From contig CANLUT010000004.1 in NCBI GenBank assembly GCA_947494335.1, positions 248,001 to 312,000 of the forward strand: a stretch of 64,000 bases of DNA, written 5' to 3'. The notes under the pieces were generated by a model. That model had not been told where the DNA came from. It was given only the letters and a program-made list of their open reading frames with translations, and ran no database searches. Position 1 is the first letter of the stretch; every line of letters starts with the position of its first letter. The DNA comes from Oligoflexales bacterium. GTDB taxonomy: Bacteria > Bdellovibrionota_B > Oligoflexia > Oligoflexales > RGVZ01. This document shows positions 45,400 through 54,333 of this stretch, piece after piece. Position numbers and translations under genes: made by a program.

Positions 45400-48300
45400 A
45401 CAAGAAGCATCCCATTGGATTGAGTGGCTCACGCACACCAATTTTAGCTTTCTGCATGGAGCATCCCACCCTCACGAGATGCTTGAGACGGCTAAAGATT
45501 GCGCCTATGCGGGCTTAGCTATCTGCGACTTTGATGGCGCTTACGGACTTGCTCGCACCTACCGCCATTGGAAATCGATGGATGAAAACACGAGGCCCGC
45601 ACTTTTTTACGGCGCCGAACTTCATCTGACCCAAGATCATCATGAGCCGGTGATCCAGCAAAATACGATCGCCTTGATTGCGCGCTCAGCCAGTGGCTAC
45701 GGACACCTTTGCCAAATACTTACGCGCGCGCATCGTGGTGGGAAGCATAACGCCTATCTATCTTTAGAGGACCTGTCATCCATGGTCCTAACAGATCTCA
45801 GCATCATTATTCCTATGCGCGGCTTGCTACGCAAAGACCCTGCAGCATGGGAATCACAATGTCAGACACTTAAAAGCCTATTTGGAGCAGATGATACGTT
45901 TATGGCATTTAGCTGCCATCTTTCAGCCTCAGAAGATATCTGGAGTAAACGTGCTCTCCGGGTACAGAAGAATCTTGAGATCAAGCCTTTAGTCTCCCTT
46001 GATCCTTTTATGCATGATCGCTCACGGAAAAAGCTATGCGATATGCTGGCGGCTATTCGCACCAATCTTCGTCTCGATGAGGCCGTCGCCCATACATTTG
46101 TTAATGATGAGCGCACACTGCTCACGGTAAATGATATTTATAAGCGCTTTCAAAAGTTTCCCTTATTCGATCAAGCGATACAAAACTCAAAAGAGCTTGC
46201 GGCTCGGTGTCACTTTTCTTTTGCTGAGCTTCGTTACCGTTACCCGAAAGAGATGATTCCTCCTGGACATACGGCGCAGTCATATCTCACTGCACTCACT
46301 TGGGCCGGTGCCCAGGAAACATACGATCAGCCACTACCACCAAAAGTACGTTCTCTGATTGAGCATGAGCTGCAGCTGATCGAAACCCTTGGGTTTGCCG
46401 ATTACTTTCTAACCGTCTGGGACATCGTAGCCTGGGCAAGAAAGCAGGGTATTTTGTGTCAGGGGAGGGGATCAGCGGCTAACTCTGCTGTTTGTTTTGT
46501 GCTCGGAGTTACCGCTGTTGATCCGATGAAGTTTGATCTCTTATTTGAGCGTTTTATCAGCGTCGAACGCGGAGACCCACCCGATATTGACGTGGATTTT
46601 GAGCACGAGCGCCGGGAAGAGGTGATTCAATACATCTACAAGCGCTACGGCCGAGAAAAATCCGCCATGGTCGCTAACGTCATAACATTCCGGAAAAAAG
46701 GCGCTCTTCGTGCCTGTGGAAAAGCTTTGGGTATCCCTGATGAACTCCTGGGGCAGGCCAGTGATTTTATGGCTTCAAGAGTGAACGTAGGAAAAACCAT
46801 AAAAGACGTGGTCGAACAGCTAAAAGAAGACTCTCCCCTCAAAGACATACCCTGGGAGCTGTGGCTTGAGCTCACCAGCGAGCTAAAGGGTTTTCCCCGT
46901 CATCTTGGTATTCATTCAGGTGGCTTCATGATCGCTGACCGTCCCCTATGTCAACTGGTCCCCCAGGAACCTGCGACAATGGAAGGACGGACGGTCATTC
47001 AGTGGTGCAAAGACGACATCGAAGATCTTGGCTTTTTTAAAATTGATATCTTGGCTCTCGGCATGCTGTCTGCAATCCGCAAGGCTCTTAGCCTTGTATC
47101 GCATCAGTATCAGCAGCCACTCACACTGGCCACCATACCCCAGGAGGACCCTGCCACCTATAAAATGATCCAACGGGCGGATACGGTCGGTACCTTTCAA
47201 ATTGAGTCACGGGCCCAGATGTCGATGCTGCCAAAACTTAGGCCAAAGACGTTTTATGATCTTGTGATTGAGGTGGCCATCATTCGTCCAGGACCAATTC
47301 AAGGCGGCATGGTGCATCCATTTTTGCGTCGACGCCATGGTCTTGAGCCTGTCACTTATCCTGATGAAAGACTAAGACCTATTCTTCACCGCACCTTAGG
47401 AATTCCCATCTTCCAGGAACAAGTCATGCGCATTGCTATGGCGATTGGAGATTTCTCTCCGGGAGAAGCAAACGAGCTGCGTAAAAACATGGGTGCTTGG
47501 TCCATGCGTGGAGATATCAACCCATGGCTCAACAAACTGGCTATCGGCATGCAAAAAAACGGCATTGCCCCTGATTTTGCAGAGGCCATCTTGGCACAGA
47601 TGAAAGGCTTCGCCGAATATGGATTTCCAGAATCGCACTCGGTATCGTTTGCGCTACTTGCGTATGCATCGTCTTATCTTAAGTGTCATTATCCAGCGGC
47701 CTTCTTTGCATCATTGTTGAACTCACAACCCATGGGATTTTATTCACCCCATGCACTGGTACAAGCTGCCAGAAGGCAAGGGATAGCCGTGCTGCCTGTG
47801 TGCGTCAATCAGTCCAGCTGGGCGTCAACATTAGAACCACTGTCACCAGGAAGCACGAGAGACTTTGCCATTCGTCTAGGCTTTGGACTGATCACAGGTC
47901 TTTCTAAAAAATCTGGAGAGCAAATTGAACGCACCAGAAAACGCCTCGGACCGTGGACCTCCTGGGAGCACTTTCTCCAGCACACTAAAATTCCACGTCA
48001 CGATCTTACGGCACTGGCCGCAGCCAATAGCTTTGCAATCTTTGGACTATCGCGGCGATCGGCTGTATGGATTGCTGCCGCCGCACCGCACGCTCACTGG
48101 CTTGAAGATATAGACCTTTCTTCACGACTTCCCGAGGAGACACGGGAAGAATCCATTCAGCAAGATTTTGCCAGCTTTCAGACCTGTCTATATGCACATC
48201 CCGCTCAGTTTATTCGTGATGAAGCTTGGTGCTATGAGGTGCCCACGTCAAAACTTAAACTCGCCAAAACTATCGAAGACATGATCCCTAATCAGGTCAT

Positions 48301-48616
48301 CACCGTCTTTGGGATGATCTTGATTCAGCAAAGACCACCAAGTGCCAATGGTATGATGTTTATTACACTGGAGGACGAAACAGGATTTTTCAATCTTGCC
48401 ATCACACCTGAAGTATTACAGCGCATTGGTCACAAAATATCAGGACAATCATTTTTATGTGTATCCGGAAAGCTACAAAGTAGCAGCGGAGCTCACTCCA
48501 TCCTGGTCAAAGATGCCTTTATACCGAAGATCACTAAGGCTGACGTCATCCCAATTCCTCCTCAACAAAATACCGGATACCCATCACCAGCTAAAGCAGC
48601 TATGATGAACTCATGA
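45359..48616 (+). CDS. dnaE2: Error-prone DNA polymerase DnaE2
   Basis: A 1085-residue C-family polymerase. It has an N-terminal PHP domain (THTNFSFLHGASHP), the catalytic Asp pair in PDIDVDFEHERR (about residue 405) and the third Asp in FFKIDILALGML. A helix-hairpin-helix region and an OB fold follow (ITVFGMILIQQRPPS). It performs mutagenic bypass of DNA lesions after SOS induction. The start could be ATG 45359 or ATG 45383 (GGGAG upstream). Its stop overlaps the next gene by four bases. Confidence 0.93.
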   Translation: MTTGVYVSMDSTVKQEASHWIEWLTHTNFSFLHGASHPHEMLETAKDCAYAGLAICDFDGAYGLARTYRHWKSMDENTRPALFYGAELHLTQDHHEPVIQQNTIALIARSASGYGHLCQILTRAHRGGKHNAYLSLEDLSSMVLTDLSIIIPMRGLLRKDPAAWESQCQTLKSLFGADDTFMAFSCHLSASEDIWSKRALRVQKNLEIKPLVSLDPFMHDRSRKKLCDMLAAIRTNLRLDEAVAHTFVNDERTLLTVNDIYKRFQKFPLFDQAIQNSKELAARCHFSFAELRYRYPKEMIPPGHTAQSYLTALTWAGAQETYDQPLPPKVRSLIEHELQLIETLGFADYFLTVWDIVAWARKQGILCQGRGSAANSAVCFVLGVTAVDPMKFDLLFERFISVERGDPPDIDVDFEHERREEVIQYIYKRYGREKSAMVANVITFRKKGALRACGKALGIPDELLGQASDFMASRVNVGKTIKDVVEQLKEDSPLKDIPWELWLELTSELKGFPRHLGIHSGGFMIADRPLCQLVPQEPATMEGRTVIQWCKDDIEDLGFFKIDILALGMLSAIRKALSLVSHQYQQPLTLATIPQEDPATYKMIQRADTVGTFQIESRAQMSMLPKLRPKTFYDLVIEVAIIRPGPIQGGMVHPFLRRRHGLEPVTYPDERLRPILHRTLGIPIFQEQVMRIAMAIGDFSPGEANELRKNMGAWSMRGDINPWLNKLAIGMQKNGIAPDFAEAILAQMKGFAEYGFPESHSVSFALLAYASSYLKCHYPAAFFASLLNSQPMGFYSPHALVQAARRQGIAVLPVCVNQSSWASTLEPLSPGSTRDFAIRLGFGLITGLSKKSGEQIERTRKRLGPWTSWEHFLQHTKIPRHDLTALAAANSFAIFGLSRRSAVWIAAAAPHAHWLEDIDLSSRLPEETREESIQQDFASFQTCLYAHPAQFIRDEAWCYEVPTSKLKLAKTIEDMIPNQVITVFGMILIQQRPPSANGMMFITLEDETGFFNLAITPEVLQRIGHKISGQSFLCVSGKLQSSSGAHSILVKDAFIPKITKADVIPIPPQQNTGYPSPAKAAMMNS

Positions 48617-49128
48617 GTCAGCCACCCAAAAAACCATCAAAATCCAAAAAAACCTTCTCTCCGGAGTGGGAGGAAGAGGAAGAGCATCAAGATCACAGCG
48701 AGCTTGACGCAAGGCTCCGCGAGGAGCAAGAAGCCAAGCTTTTCTTAGAGGCTGTCGAACGTCAAAAGTTTCGACCCAAAGACTCTGAACAAGAACTCGA
48801 AAAAATTAAAAACGCCCAACGCACGCAAAAATCAGCCAGCCGGCACACGATTGATCTTCACGGCATGACTGTAGCCGATGCTCAAGCTTATGTTGTTAGA
48901 ACAATCCACGACATCCTGAGCCAGGCCAAAGGACAATCTGTAGACATCAGAATTATCACCGGCAAAGGCCATCACTCCAAAGGACGCGGGCCCCAGCTTA
49001 TTTCTGAGATTCATCATGTTGTAGAGTCCACATTCCGTCAGCGGATTGTCAGCATAGAAGTAAGCCCCCATGAACTGAATCTTGGGGGCGTCTATCTAAA
49101 GGGTCACTTTGACGTAAAACTACGATGA
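48613..49128 (+). CDS. Smr domain protein
   Basis: A 171-residue protein with a charged, helical N-terminus (1-75) and a C-terminal Smr domain: TIDLHGMTVADAQ, IRIITGKGHHSKG and the VSPHELNLGG loop. Smr domains nick DNA or RNA and are known from MutS2 and stand-alone proteins. The ATGA overlap with dnaE2 makes it the fourth gene of the SOS mutagenesis operon, implying a damage-response role. That placement is not part of the classic cassette. Confidence 0.9.
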   Translation: MSQPPKKPSKSKKTFSPEWEEEEEHQDHSELDARLREEQEAKLFLEAVERQKFRPKDSEQELEKIKNAQRTQKSASRHTIDLHGMTVADAQAYVVRTIHDILSQAKGQSVDIRIITGKGHHSKGRGPQLISEIHHVVESTFRQRIVSIEVSPHELNLGGVYLKGHFDVKLR

Positions 49129-49144
49129 ATAAGCTACAAAAGAA

Positions 49145-50239
49145 TTATCTAAAAATCTGAGTGCCGTAGCAGGCGCCGCGAGAGTCTCTATGCACCCCAA
49201 CACCAATGGCACTAAATCCACCTAGCATATTGCGGCGGTGACCAGAGCTATTCCACCACTGGTTAACAAATGCCGATGCAGCATAGTCTTCATTTCCACG
49301 ACTACAGAAATTATAGGCCACGTTCTCTGCGGACATGGATACTGACGTATTAAACTCCTGGCGATACACAGCTAAACGAGAGCCTGGAAACCCCTCGTGA
49401 CCAATATCACCCCGGGCAGCCTGCTTTTTGGACCAATCACGGGAAACAAAGGAAATCTTTGAATCATACGCCAACTCACGAAGACCGGACTGTCTGCGGT
49501 AGGCATTGGTCTTTTGTGCGATCAAATATTCAATCTTACAAATAACCGCATCACCCTTATAGCAATTTGGATCTGCTGTGAGCTCTGAATTTGTAGCAGG
49601 CTGGTCTGAGTTACTGCTGATCGGACCAGACGAGTCTGGCAACGGCGATGCTCCATTACTTGTGCCGCTCGGCGTCAGAGTATTACTGGATGTTGATGGT
49701 GTCGGATCAAGAGGAACTCCTGATTGAGCGCCTAAGGCTGCCGTGCCGTCAGCAGTGAAATATAGCAATACAGATACTGGAACCTTTCCGCCCTTGTTCT
49801 GATCAGCAGTGATTTCAGTTCTTTTCCCGTCCATATCGTTTGTTAAATAAATTGTCTCAAGCTTTGTTTTGTCAGCACTGGCTTTACCCAAAGACAAAAC
49901 AAACGTGTAAGCACAGTTTGCTGTAATTTTTTCATTGATCAAAACATCAGATACTGAGAACAAACCAAACTTCTCTTTGTGACTAACGGGCGTCGTCGTT
50001 CCATTTGCACAGGCTCCACCCACGACGGAAAGAGCCCAAGCGTTGACCTTGTCGTCACCCATGTAAGGTTTTAGCTTTGCGGGAATCGGCATCGATACTG
50101 AGGATACGCGCGACGATCCACCACTTGCTCCGATATCATCTATAGGCTTTAACCGACATGAAACTCCGACTAATGTGAACCCAACGATCAAAGCATGGGT
50201 TAAGACAGACGGACTCAGCGGGGAGATCAAGGTTTTCAT
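49145..50239 (-). CDS. CAP (SCP/PR1) domain lipoprotein
   Basis: A 364-residue protein with a long signal peptide and lipobox (LVGVSC, Cys28). A Ser/Thr/Pro-rich linker (about 185-220) leads to a C-terminal CAP domain: AYRRQSGLREL, GHEGFPGSR, AENVAY and WWNSSGHRRNML. Bacterial CAP proteins are envelope or secreted proteins of mostly unknown activity. The ATG has AAGGAG upstream. It ends 16 bases after the convergent Smr gene. Confidence 0.88.
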   Translation of the reverse strand: MKTLISPLSPSVLTHALIVGFTLVGVSCRLKPIDDIGASGGSSRVSSVSMPIPAKLKPYMGDDKVNAWALSVVGGACANGTTTPVSHKEKFGLFSVSDVLINEKITANCAYTFVLSLGKASADKTKLETIYLTNDMDGKRTEITADQNKGGKVPVSVLLYFTADGTAALGAQSGVPLDPTPSTSSNTLTPSGTSNGASPLPDSSGPISSNSDQPATNSELTADPNCYKGDAVICKIEYLIAQKTNAYRRQSGLRELAYDSKISFVSRDWSKKQAARGDIGHEGFPGSRLAVYRQEFNTSVSMSAENVAYNFCSRGNEDYAASAFVNQWWNSSGHRRNMLGGFSAIGVGVHRDSRGACYGTQIFR

Positions 50240-50417
50240 GGTTTATCCACTCCTTAAAAACGACAATGCAGTCGAGCGTGTAGAGCTGCATGCAAAGACC
50301 AGCCCAAGGATCGATATCAGTAATTTCAATATCTTACGGAGATCTAGATAAACCTGTTGTGCAGACTTGGCAAACAAACTGTAATGATCTCTGACACCTA
50401 AACCAGGATCCCATCCT

Positions 50418-51143
50418 ATGATCTCTCTAACCGTTAAAAGCTTACCTGTCCTAACCGACAACTTTATTCATGTGCTGGTGAAAGACAGCTGTGCTGTGGT
50501 GGTTGATCCCGCGGAGGCAGCTCCCGTTGTTCAGTTCCTCAAGTCTCACAACCTAAATCTCAGTCATATTCTCATGACTCATCACCATGCTGATCACACA
50601 GGCGGCGTCAAAGAACTAAAGTCTCTTTACCCAAAGACTGAAGTTATCGGATTTCAAGGAGACCGCCACCGCTTACCACCGCTATCGCACACAGTAACTG
50701 ACGGCACCCAAATCACAATCCTTGGCATTGATTTTGACGTCTGGCATCTTCCTGGACACACCACCGGTCACATTGCATTTATTGCCACCAACCAGCACAT
50801 AGCCTTCACGGGGGATGTTCTGTTTGGCATGGGCTGCGGAAGAGTCTTCGAAGGAACCTATGAAGACATGTTTAACTCACTGCAGAGACTGAAAACACTG
50901 ACACCACAAACCAAAGTTTTCTGTACCCATGAATACACCGTCAATAACGGGCGATTTTGTGAAACGATTCTACCGAACCACGCCGCCATCAAAGAGCGTC
51001 TGAAAAACTGTCTCACTATTCGAGAAAAAGGTGAATTTACGGTGCCATTAAGGTTGAGCGAAGAACTCAACACAAACCCCTTTTTATTTGCCGAAAATCT
51101 GCAGCAGTTTTCTCAATACCGCGATGCTCGCAATCGATTTTAA
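50418..51143 (+). CDS. gloB: Hydroxyacylglutathione hydrolase (glyoxalase II)
   Basis: A 241-residue metallo-beta-lactamase-fold enzyme with THHHADHTGG, LPGHTTGHIAF, FTGDVLF and the C-terminal glutathione-binding region FCTHEYTVNNGRF. It releases lactate from S-lactoylglutathione in methylglyoxal detoxification. Normal length. AGGATCCCATCCT precedes the ATG. It ends at a bidirectional terminator shared with the convergent secreted hydrolase gene. Confidence 0.93.
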   Translation: MISLTVKSLPVLTDNFIHVLVKDSCAVVVDPAEAAPVVQFLKSHNLNLSHILMTHHHADHTGGVKELKSLYPKTEVIGFQGDRHRLPPLSHTVTDGTQITILGIDFDVWHLPGHTTGHIAFIATNQHIAFTGDVLFGMGCGRVFEGTYEDMFNSLQRLKTLTPQTKVFCTHEYTVNNGRFCETILPNHAAIKERLKNCLTIREKGEFTVPLRLSEELNTNPFLFAENLQQFSQYRDARNRF

Positions 51144-51160
51144 ATAAAAATAATTAGATA

Positions 51161-51189
51161 AAAAAACCCTCCATGAGGAGGGATTTTTC
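51161..51189. terminator. Bidirectional intrinsic terminator between gloB and a secreted hydrolase gene
   Basis: CCCTCC (51167-51172) and GGAGGG (51177-51182) enclose ATGA, with an A-run on the left and ATTTTTCT on the right, so it can work on both strands. Confidence 0.85.
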
Positions 51190-51207
51190 TATGATTAATT
51201 GCTGAGT

Positions 51208-52008
51208 TTAACGAAGATTTTCCATCACGAATTGGCGAACGTTAAACCAAACCGTGTAGTCCGACTCGATCGCTACGTGGTTTGCCAATACTCGGAGGTT
51301 GTAGTGAGCTGCTGGCATTGGACCAGAACCCAGAATAATCGCTGGCTGATGGTAGAGATTAAGCCAACGGGTCCGTGTGTTCAGCTGATACCACTCAGCT
51401 TGATTGAAATCCCGCGGCGCCTCACGACACCCATCATCTCGAAGACGCTGACATGTTGCGCGGCTCACTGGATCAAGTGACGCCAACAGAATCGGAACAG
51501 GAAGTGCGCCGATGTATGGGCTGGATGCCAATTTCATAGCTCTCCATCCAGCGTGAGAGTGGCCGATGATGATGATCTTGCGAACATTCTGCATCAAGCT
51601 TCCCACCAATCCGTCCAACTGGTTTTCATGCATCGGCGCCATGCCACGGCTGCCTCTTAGCACGAAGTACTGCATCTGAGGACTTAGCCACTCGTAGCAA
51701 GTATAAACAACATTATCGGCTGGAGTGACCACGCCCGAGTTAAGAAACCAGCGATTAAATGAATCAAATAAGATGACATCCTTTAATCCTGGGACCGCAG
51801 ATGAAAACCCGTTGCGGTTACAGGTACCGTTACCACCGAGCACTATATACAGAATCCCAGGCTGCGCGGCAGGAGTCACAACTCCGTTGTTCGGCGGGGG
51901 CATCGCAGCAGGGTTATAAGAGGGGACGGGCTGAGCTATCGCCACGTTAGCGACAGGCAAACCAATCAATCCCAACGAGAAACATACGGAAATTAAAGTC
52001 TTTTTCAT
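51208..52008 (-). CDS. Secreted alpha/beta-hydrolase-like protein
   Basis: A 266-residue protein with a signal peptide (about 1-25). A nucleophile-elbow-like IIIGHSHAGWRAM follows (Ser about 150), then LASLDPV (possible Asp) and LANHVAIESD (possible His). The elbow reads G-H-S-H-A-G rather than the strict GxSxG. A lipase or esterase role is inferred. Two cysteine pairs may form disulfides. The ribosome site GGAG is enclosed in a six-bp hairpin just before the ATG. Confidence 0.75.
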   Translation of the reverse strand: MKKTLISVCFSLGLIGLPVANVAIAQPVPSYNPAAMPPPNNGVVTPAAQPGILYIVLGGNGTCNRNGFSSAVPGLKDVILFDSFNRWFLNSGVVTPADNVVYTCYEWLSPQMQYFVLRGSRGMAPMHENQLDGLVGSLMQNVRKIIIIGHSHAGWRAMKLASSPYIGALPVPILLASLDPVSRATCQRLRDDGCREAPRDFNQAEWYQLNTRTRWLNLYHQPAIILGSGPMPAAHYNLRVLANHVAIESDYTVWFNVRQFVMENLR

Positions 52009-52012
52009 TTAA

Positions 52013-52032
52013 GGCTCCACTGAGAGGGAGCC
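52013..52032 (-). promoter_or_regulatory. Hairpin sequestering the ribosome binding site of the secreted hydrolase gene
   Basis: On the mRNA, GGCTCC pairs with GGAGCC around CTCTCAGT, and the GGAG is the Shine-Dalgarno six bases before the ATG. Translation would need the stem to open, allowing thermal or other control. A six-bp stem alone is modest. Confidence 0.5.
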
Positions 52033-52092
52033 CGACTTCTAATAACGATGCCAAGGGAAGTCAATACAATTTAAAATTATAATAATAGGAGT

Positions 52093-52127
52093 AAGGCTTT
52101 CCCTCCGCTAGGTCCGGAAAAAAGCCT
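52093..52127 (-). terminator. Hairpin after the Ig-repeat lipoprotein gene
   Basis: AGGCTTTCC pairs with GGAAAAAGCCT (bulge allowed) about 15 bases beyond the stop. The T-tract is poor, so it may be a weak terminator or a 3' stabiliser. Confidence 0.4.
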
Positions 52128-52141
52128 GTTATCATCTGAAT

Positions 52142-54145
52142 TTACTTACAATAGCAGCCGACGGTTATGTCAGTTTTGTCGTTATCCTGCTTCTGCGATT
52201 TGATAGAATTTGACCCATAGCAGCGTCCACCGACACTGTTCGAGTGATAAAACTCTCGCCCACCACCCCAAACTCCCTGGGTGTAGTTGATCCCAACAGC
52301 GTCGCCGCGAACCTCACCACTGACACACCGATTTTTGTACTGGGAAGAAGGAATACTAACTCGACCAACCCCTTTACAAACATTTTGGCAGACCCCGCCA
52401 TTCGTCTGCACCCAAACAGCAATTGACTCAACATTTGCAGAACAGGTCGCCTGACCTCCTGCTGAACCTTGCACCGTCGCTGAAATAGATTGCGCGGCGG
52501 CACTGCAAGCAATCAAACCTTCCCATGAAGCACCATTTTGGACCAAGGCCTTACCTGCGACGGTAGGCGCACCTGCCAGAGGGCCGCCAGTCGAATTGAC
52601 AACAACCTTACATTGCGCAGTGACATTAGAGGAGCGAGAAGCCGAAATTGAACAACTCGCAGGAATCACAGGTGGCACCGGTGGAGCCGCAACGGTCAAA
52701 GACGCCGAGCAAGTCTCAGTTGAAGCTGGATTCTGAACAGTACCAACAATTGAGAACACGCCGGCAGCTGTTGGTGTCAATATAACTGGATTTGAAACAT
52801 TAACATCTACTCCATTCAACTTAGATGACACCAGTTCACCGCCAGTTGAATTCAAAGTGACGTTTACAGACTGACCTAGGGTGGTCGACGCAGCGTCCAC
52901 CTGGAGTGAGCAGGCGGGCTTTGTAATTGCATCCACTGTAGCAGAGCAAGTGGAGCTACCACGAGGGTTGGTAACCGTGGCAGAAAACGGCACGGCACTT
53001 GCGGCACAATCGACTTCGGCCTCCCAAACAGCCATCCTCTGTACAAGGTTCGGAACTCCTGCGATCGAAGGCGTTCCGGAAATTTGACCGGCACCCGCCG
53101 ATGAAACACTCAATAAGCATTTCGTTGACACAGCCGACTTCCGAACAGCGGTCAAAGCGCATTGCGGCAAGGCAATCTCAGGAACGTTTGCCTGACAGCT
53201 AACCGAAGTATTCTGCGGATTTTTCACAGTAGCTGTGAAGGCCTGACCAACCGCCGCACAGTCAGCTTTTGCACTCCAAACACCAGCATTATTTGCCAGG
53301 ACAACATTATTGGACAAAATTGGTGACCCACTAATTGGGCCTCCAGTCGATACGACAGAAACGTCACACTTGGTCGACAAAGCATTCTCCCGTGCGGCAT
53401 TTATGGCGCAACTTGGAGGTATGACCGCTACTGTCGTAGGTGGATTATTGACCGTAACATCAAAAGAGCAGTGTTCTGTGGAGGTCTGATTTTGAACGCT
53501 TCCTTTGAGTGAAAACATCCCAGAATTTGCAGGCGTAAATGTCACAAATTGATCAAGACTTGCAACCACGTCATTGATCTTAATTTTACTAACTGGAACT
53601 TTGTCATCTTCCAAGACGACTTTCGCCTTCACTTGACCGCCAAGTGTAATCGTTTGTGACTCCACAACGAGGGAGCAGCCAGGTTTTTCGATTGGTTGAA
53701 CATCAACTCCACAGGTTGCAACTGTGACAATTTCAGATGACTCTCCATCGTTGTCACCAGAGTCAGACTCAACTTCCTGCTTGAATACCGCATCGATAGC
53801 AACACCAGTGGCGGGACAATTCACCTGAGTAAAAAATCCTCCAGTCTGCCTAGCTACGGAACCAACCGGTGTTGGTGAAATTTCTGGAGTCATTTCTGCC
53901 AGACCGCTACTTCCCGTGATGGAAACATTACAAAGAGTCGAGTCGGGCGATGTTCTTTCAGCCTCCAAACTACAGGCAACCATTGATCCCAAAAAACGAT
54001 CAACAACTTTGTCAATCTTACCGGTTGCATTCTTGATCTTCTCATTCGTTCTGGCAATGGAGCCCTTAAATTCTGTTGATTCCGCGCAAGATATCACGCC
54101 TAAAGCGCTGACAAGCCCTGCTACATAAAAAATTCCGCGCAACAT
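52142..54145 (-). CDS. Large lipoprotein with repeated Ig-like cysteine-bearing domains
   Basis: About 667 residues. The signal peptide has a lipobox (LGVISC). The body repeats a ~70-90 residue unit with a Cys near each end, of the types CSISASRSSNVTAQCKVVV and TCSANV. At least four to five units are visible (near residues 55, 150, 250, 350 and 520), alternating two subtypes. The last ~75 residues form a separate cysteine-rich domain (GGVCQNVCKGVGRVS to VGCYCK). It looks like a surface adhesin or stalk. ATG 54145 has GGGAGGGG upstream. Function unknown. Confidence 0.8.
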   Translation of the reverse strand: MLRGIFYVAGLVSALGVISCAESTEFKGSIARTNEKIKNATGKIDKVVDRFLGSMVACSLEAERTSPDSTLCNVSITGSSGLAEMTPEISPTPVGSVARQTGGFFTQVNCPATGVAIDAVFKQEVESDSGDNDGESSEIVTVATCGVDVQPIEKPGCSLVVESQTITLGGQVKAKVVLEDDKVPVSKIKINDVVASLDQFVTFTPANSGMFSLKGSVQNQTSTEHCSFDVTVNNPPTTVAVIPPSCAINAARENALSTKCDVSVVSTGGPISGSPILSNNVVLANNAGVWSAKADCAAVGQAFTATVKNPQNTSVSCQANVPEIALPQCALTAVRKSAVSTKCLLSVSSAGAGQISGTPSIAGVPNLVQRMAVWEAEVDCAASAVPFSATVTNPRGSSTCSATVDAITKPACSLQVDAASTTLGQSVNVTLNSTGGELVSSKLNGVDVNVSNPVILTPTAAGVFSIVGTVQNPASTETCSASLTVAAPPVPPVIPASCSISASRSSNVTAQCKVVVNSTGGPLAGAPTVAGKALVQNGASWEGLIACSAAAQSISATVQGSAGGQATCSANVESIAVWVQTNGGVCQNVCKGVGRVSIPSSQYKNRCVSGEVRGDAVGINYTQGVWGGGREFYHSNSVGGRCYGSNSIKSQKQDNDKTDITVGCYCK

Positions 54146-54333
54146 TCGCCCCTCCCGTACAAAATAGGTTCGGACGGAAACCAAGCCAATTTGAGATCTA
54201 TTAACTAATGCAATGATATTAAATATATAGGCTCGCTCTTTGAGCGTGCTAGGACATTATTACCCAGACGTTTTACAGCTAGGATATGAGAGAATGATTG
54301 AGTAATTAAAGCAACGACGCATCGAGGACACCC

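Noticed and set aside
50243-50461. Minus-strand 72-codon open frame overlapping the gloB start
   Set aside because: It begins inside gloB and covers its upstream region; no recognisable protein features beyond a chance hydrophobic run.
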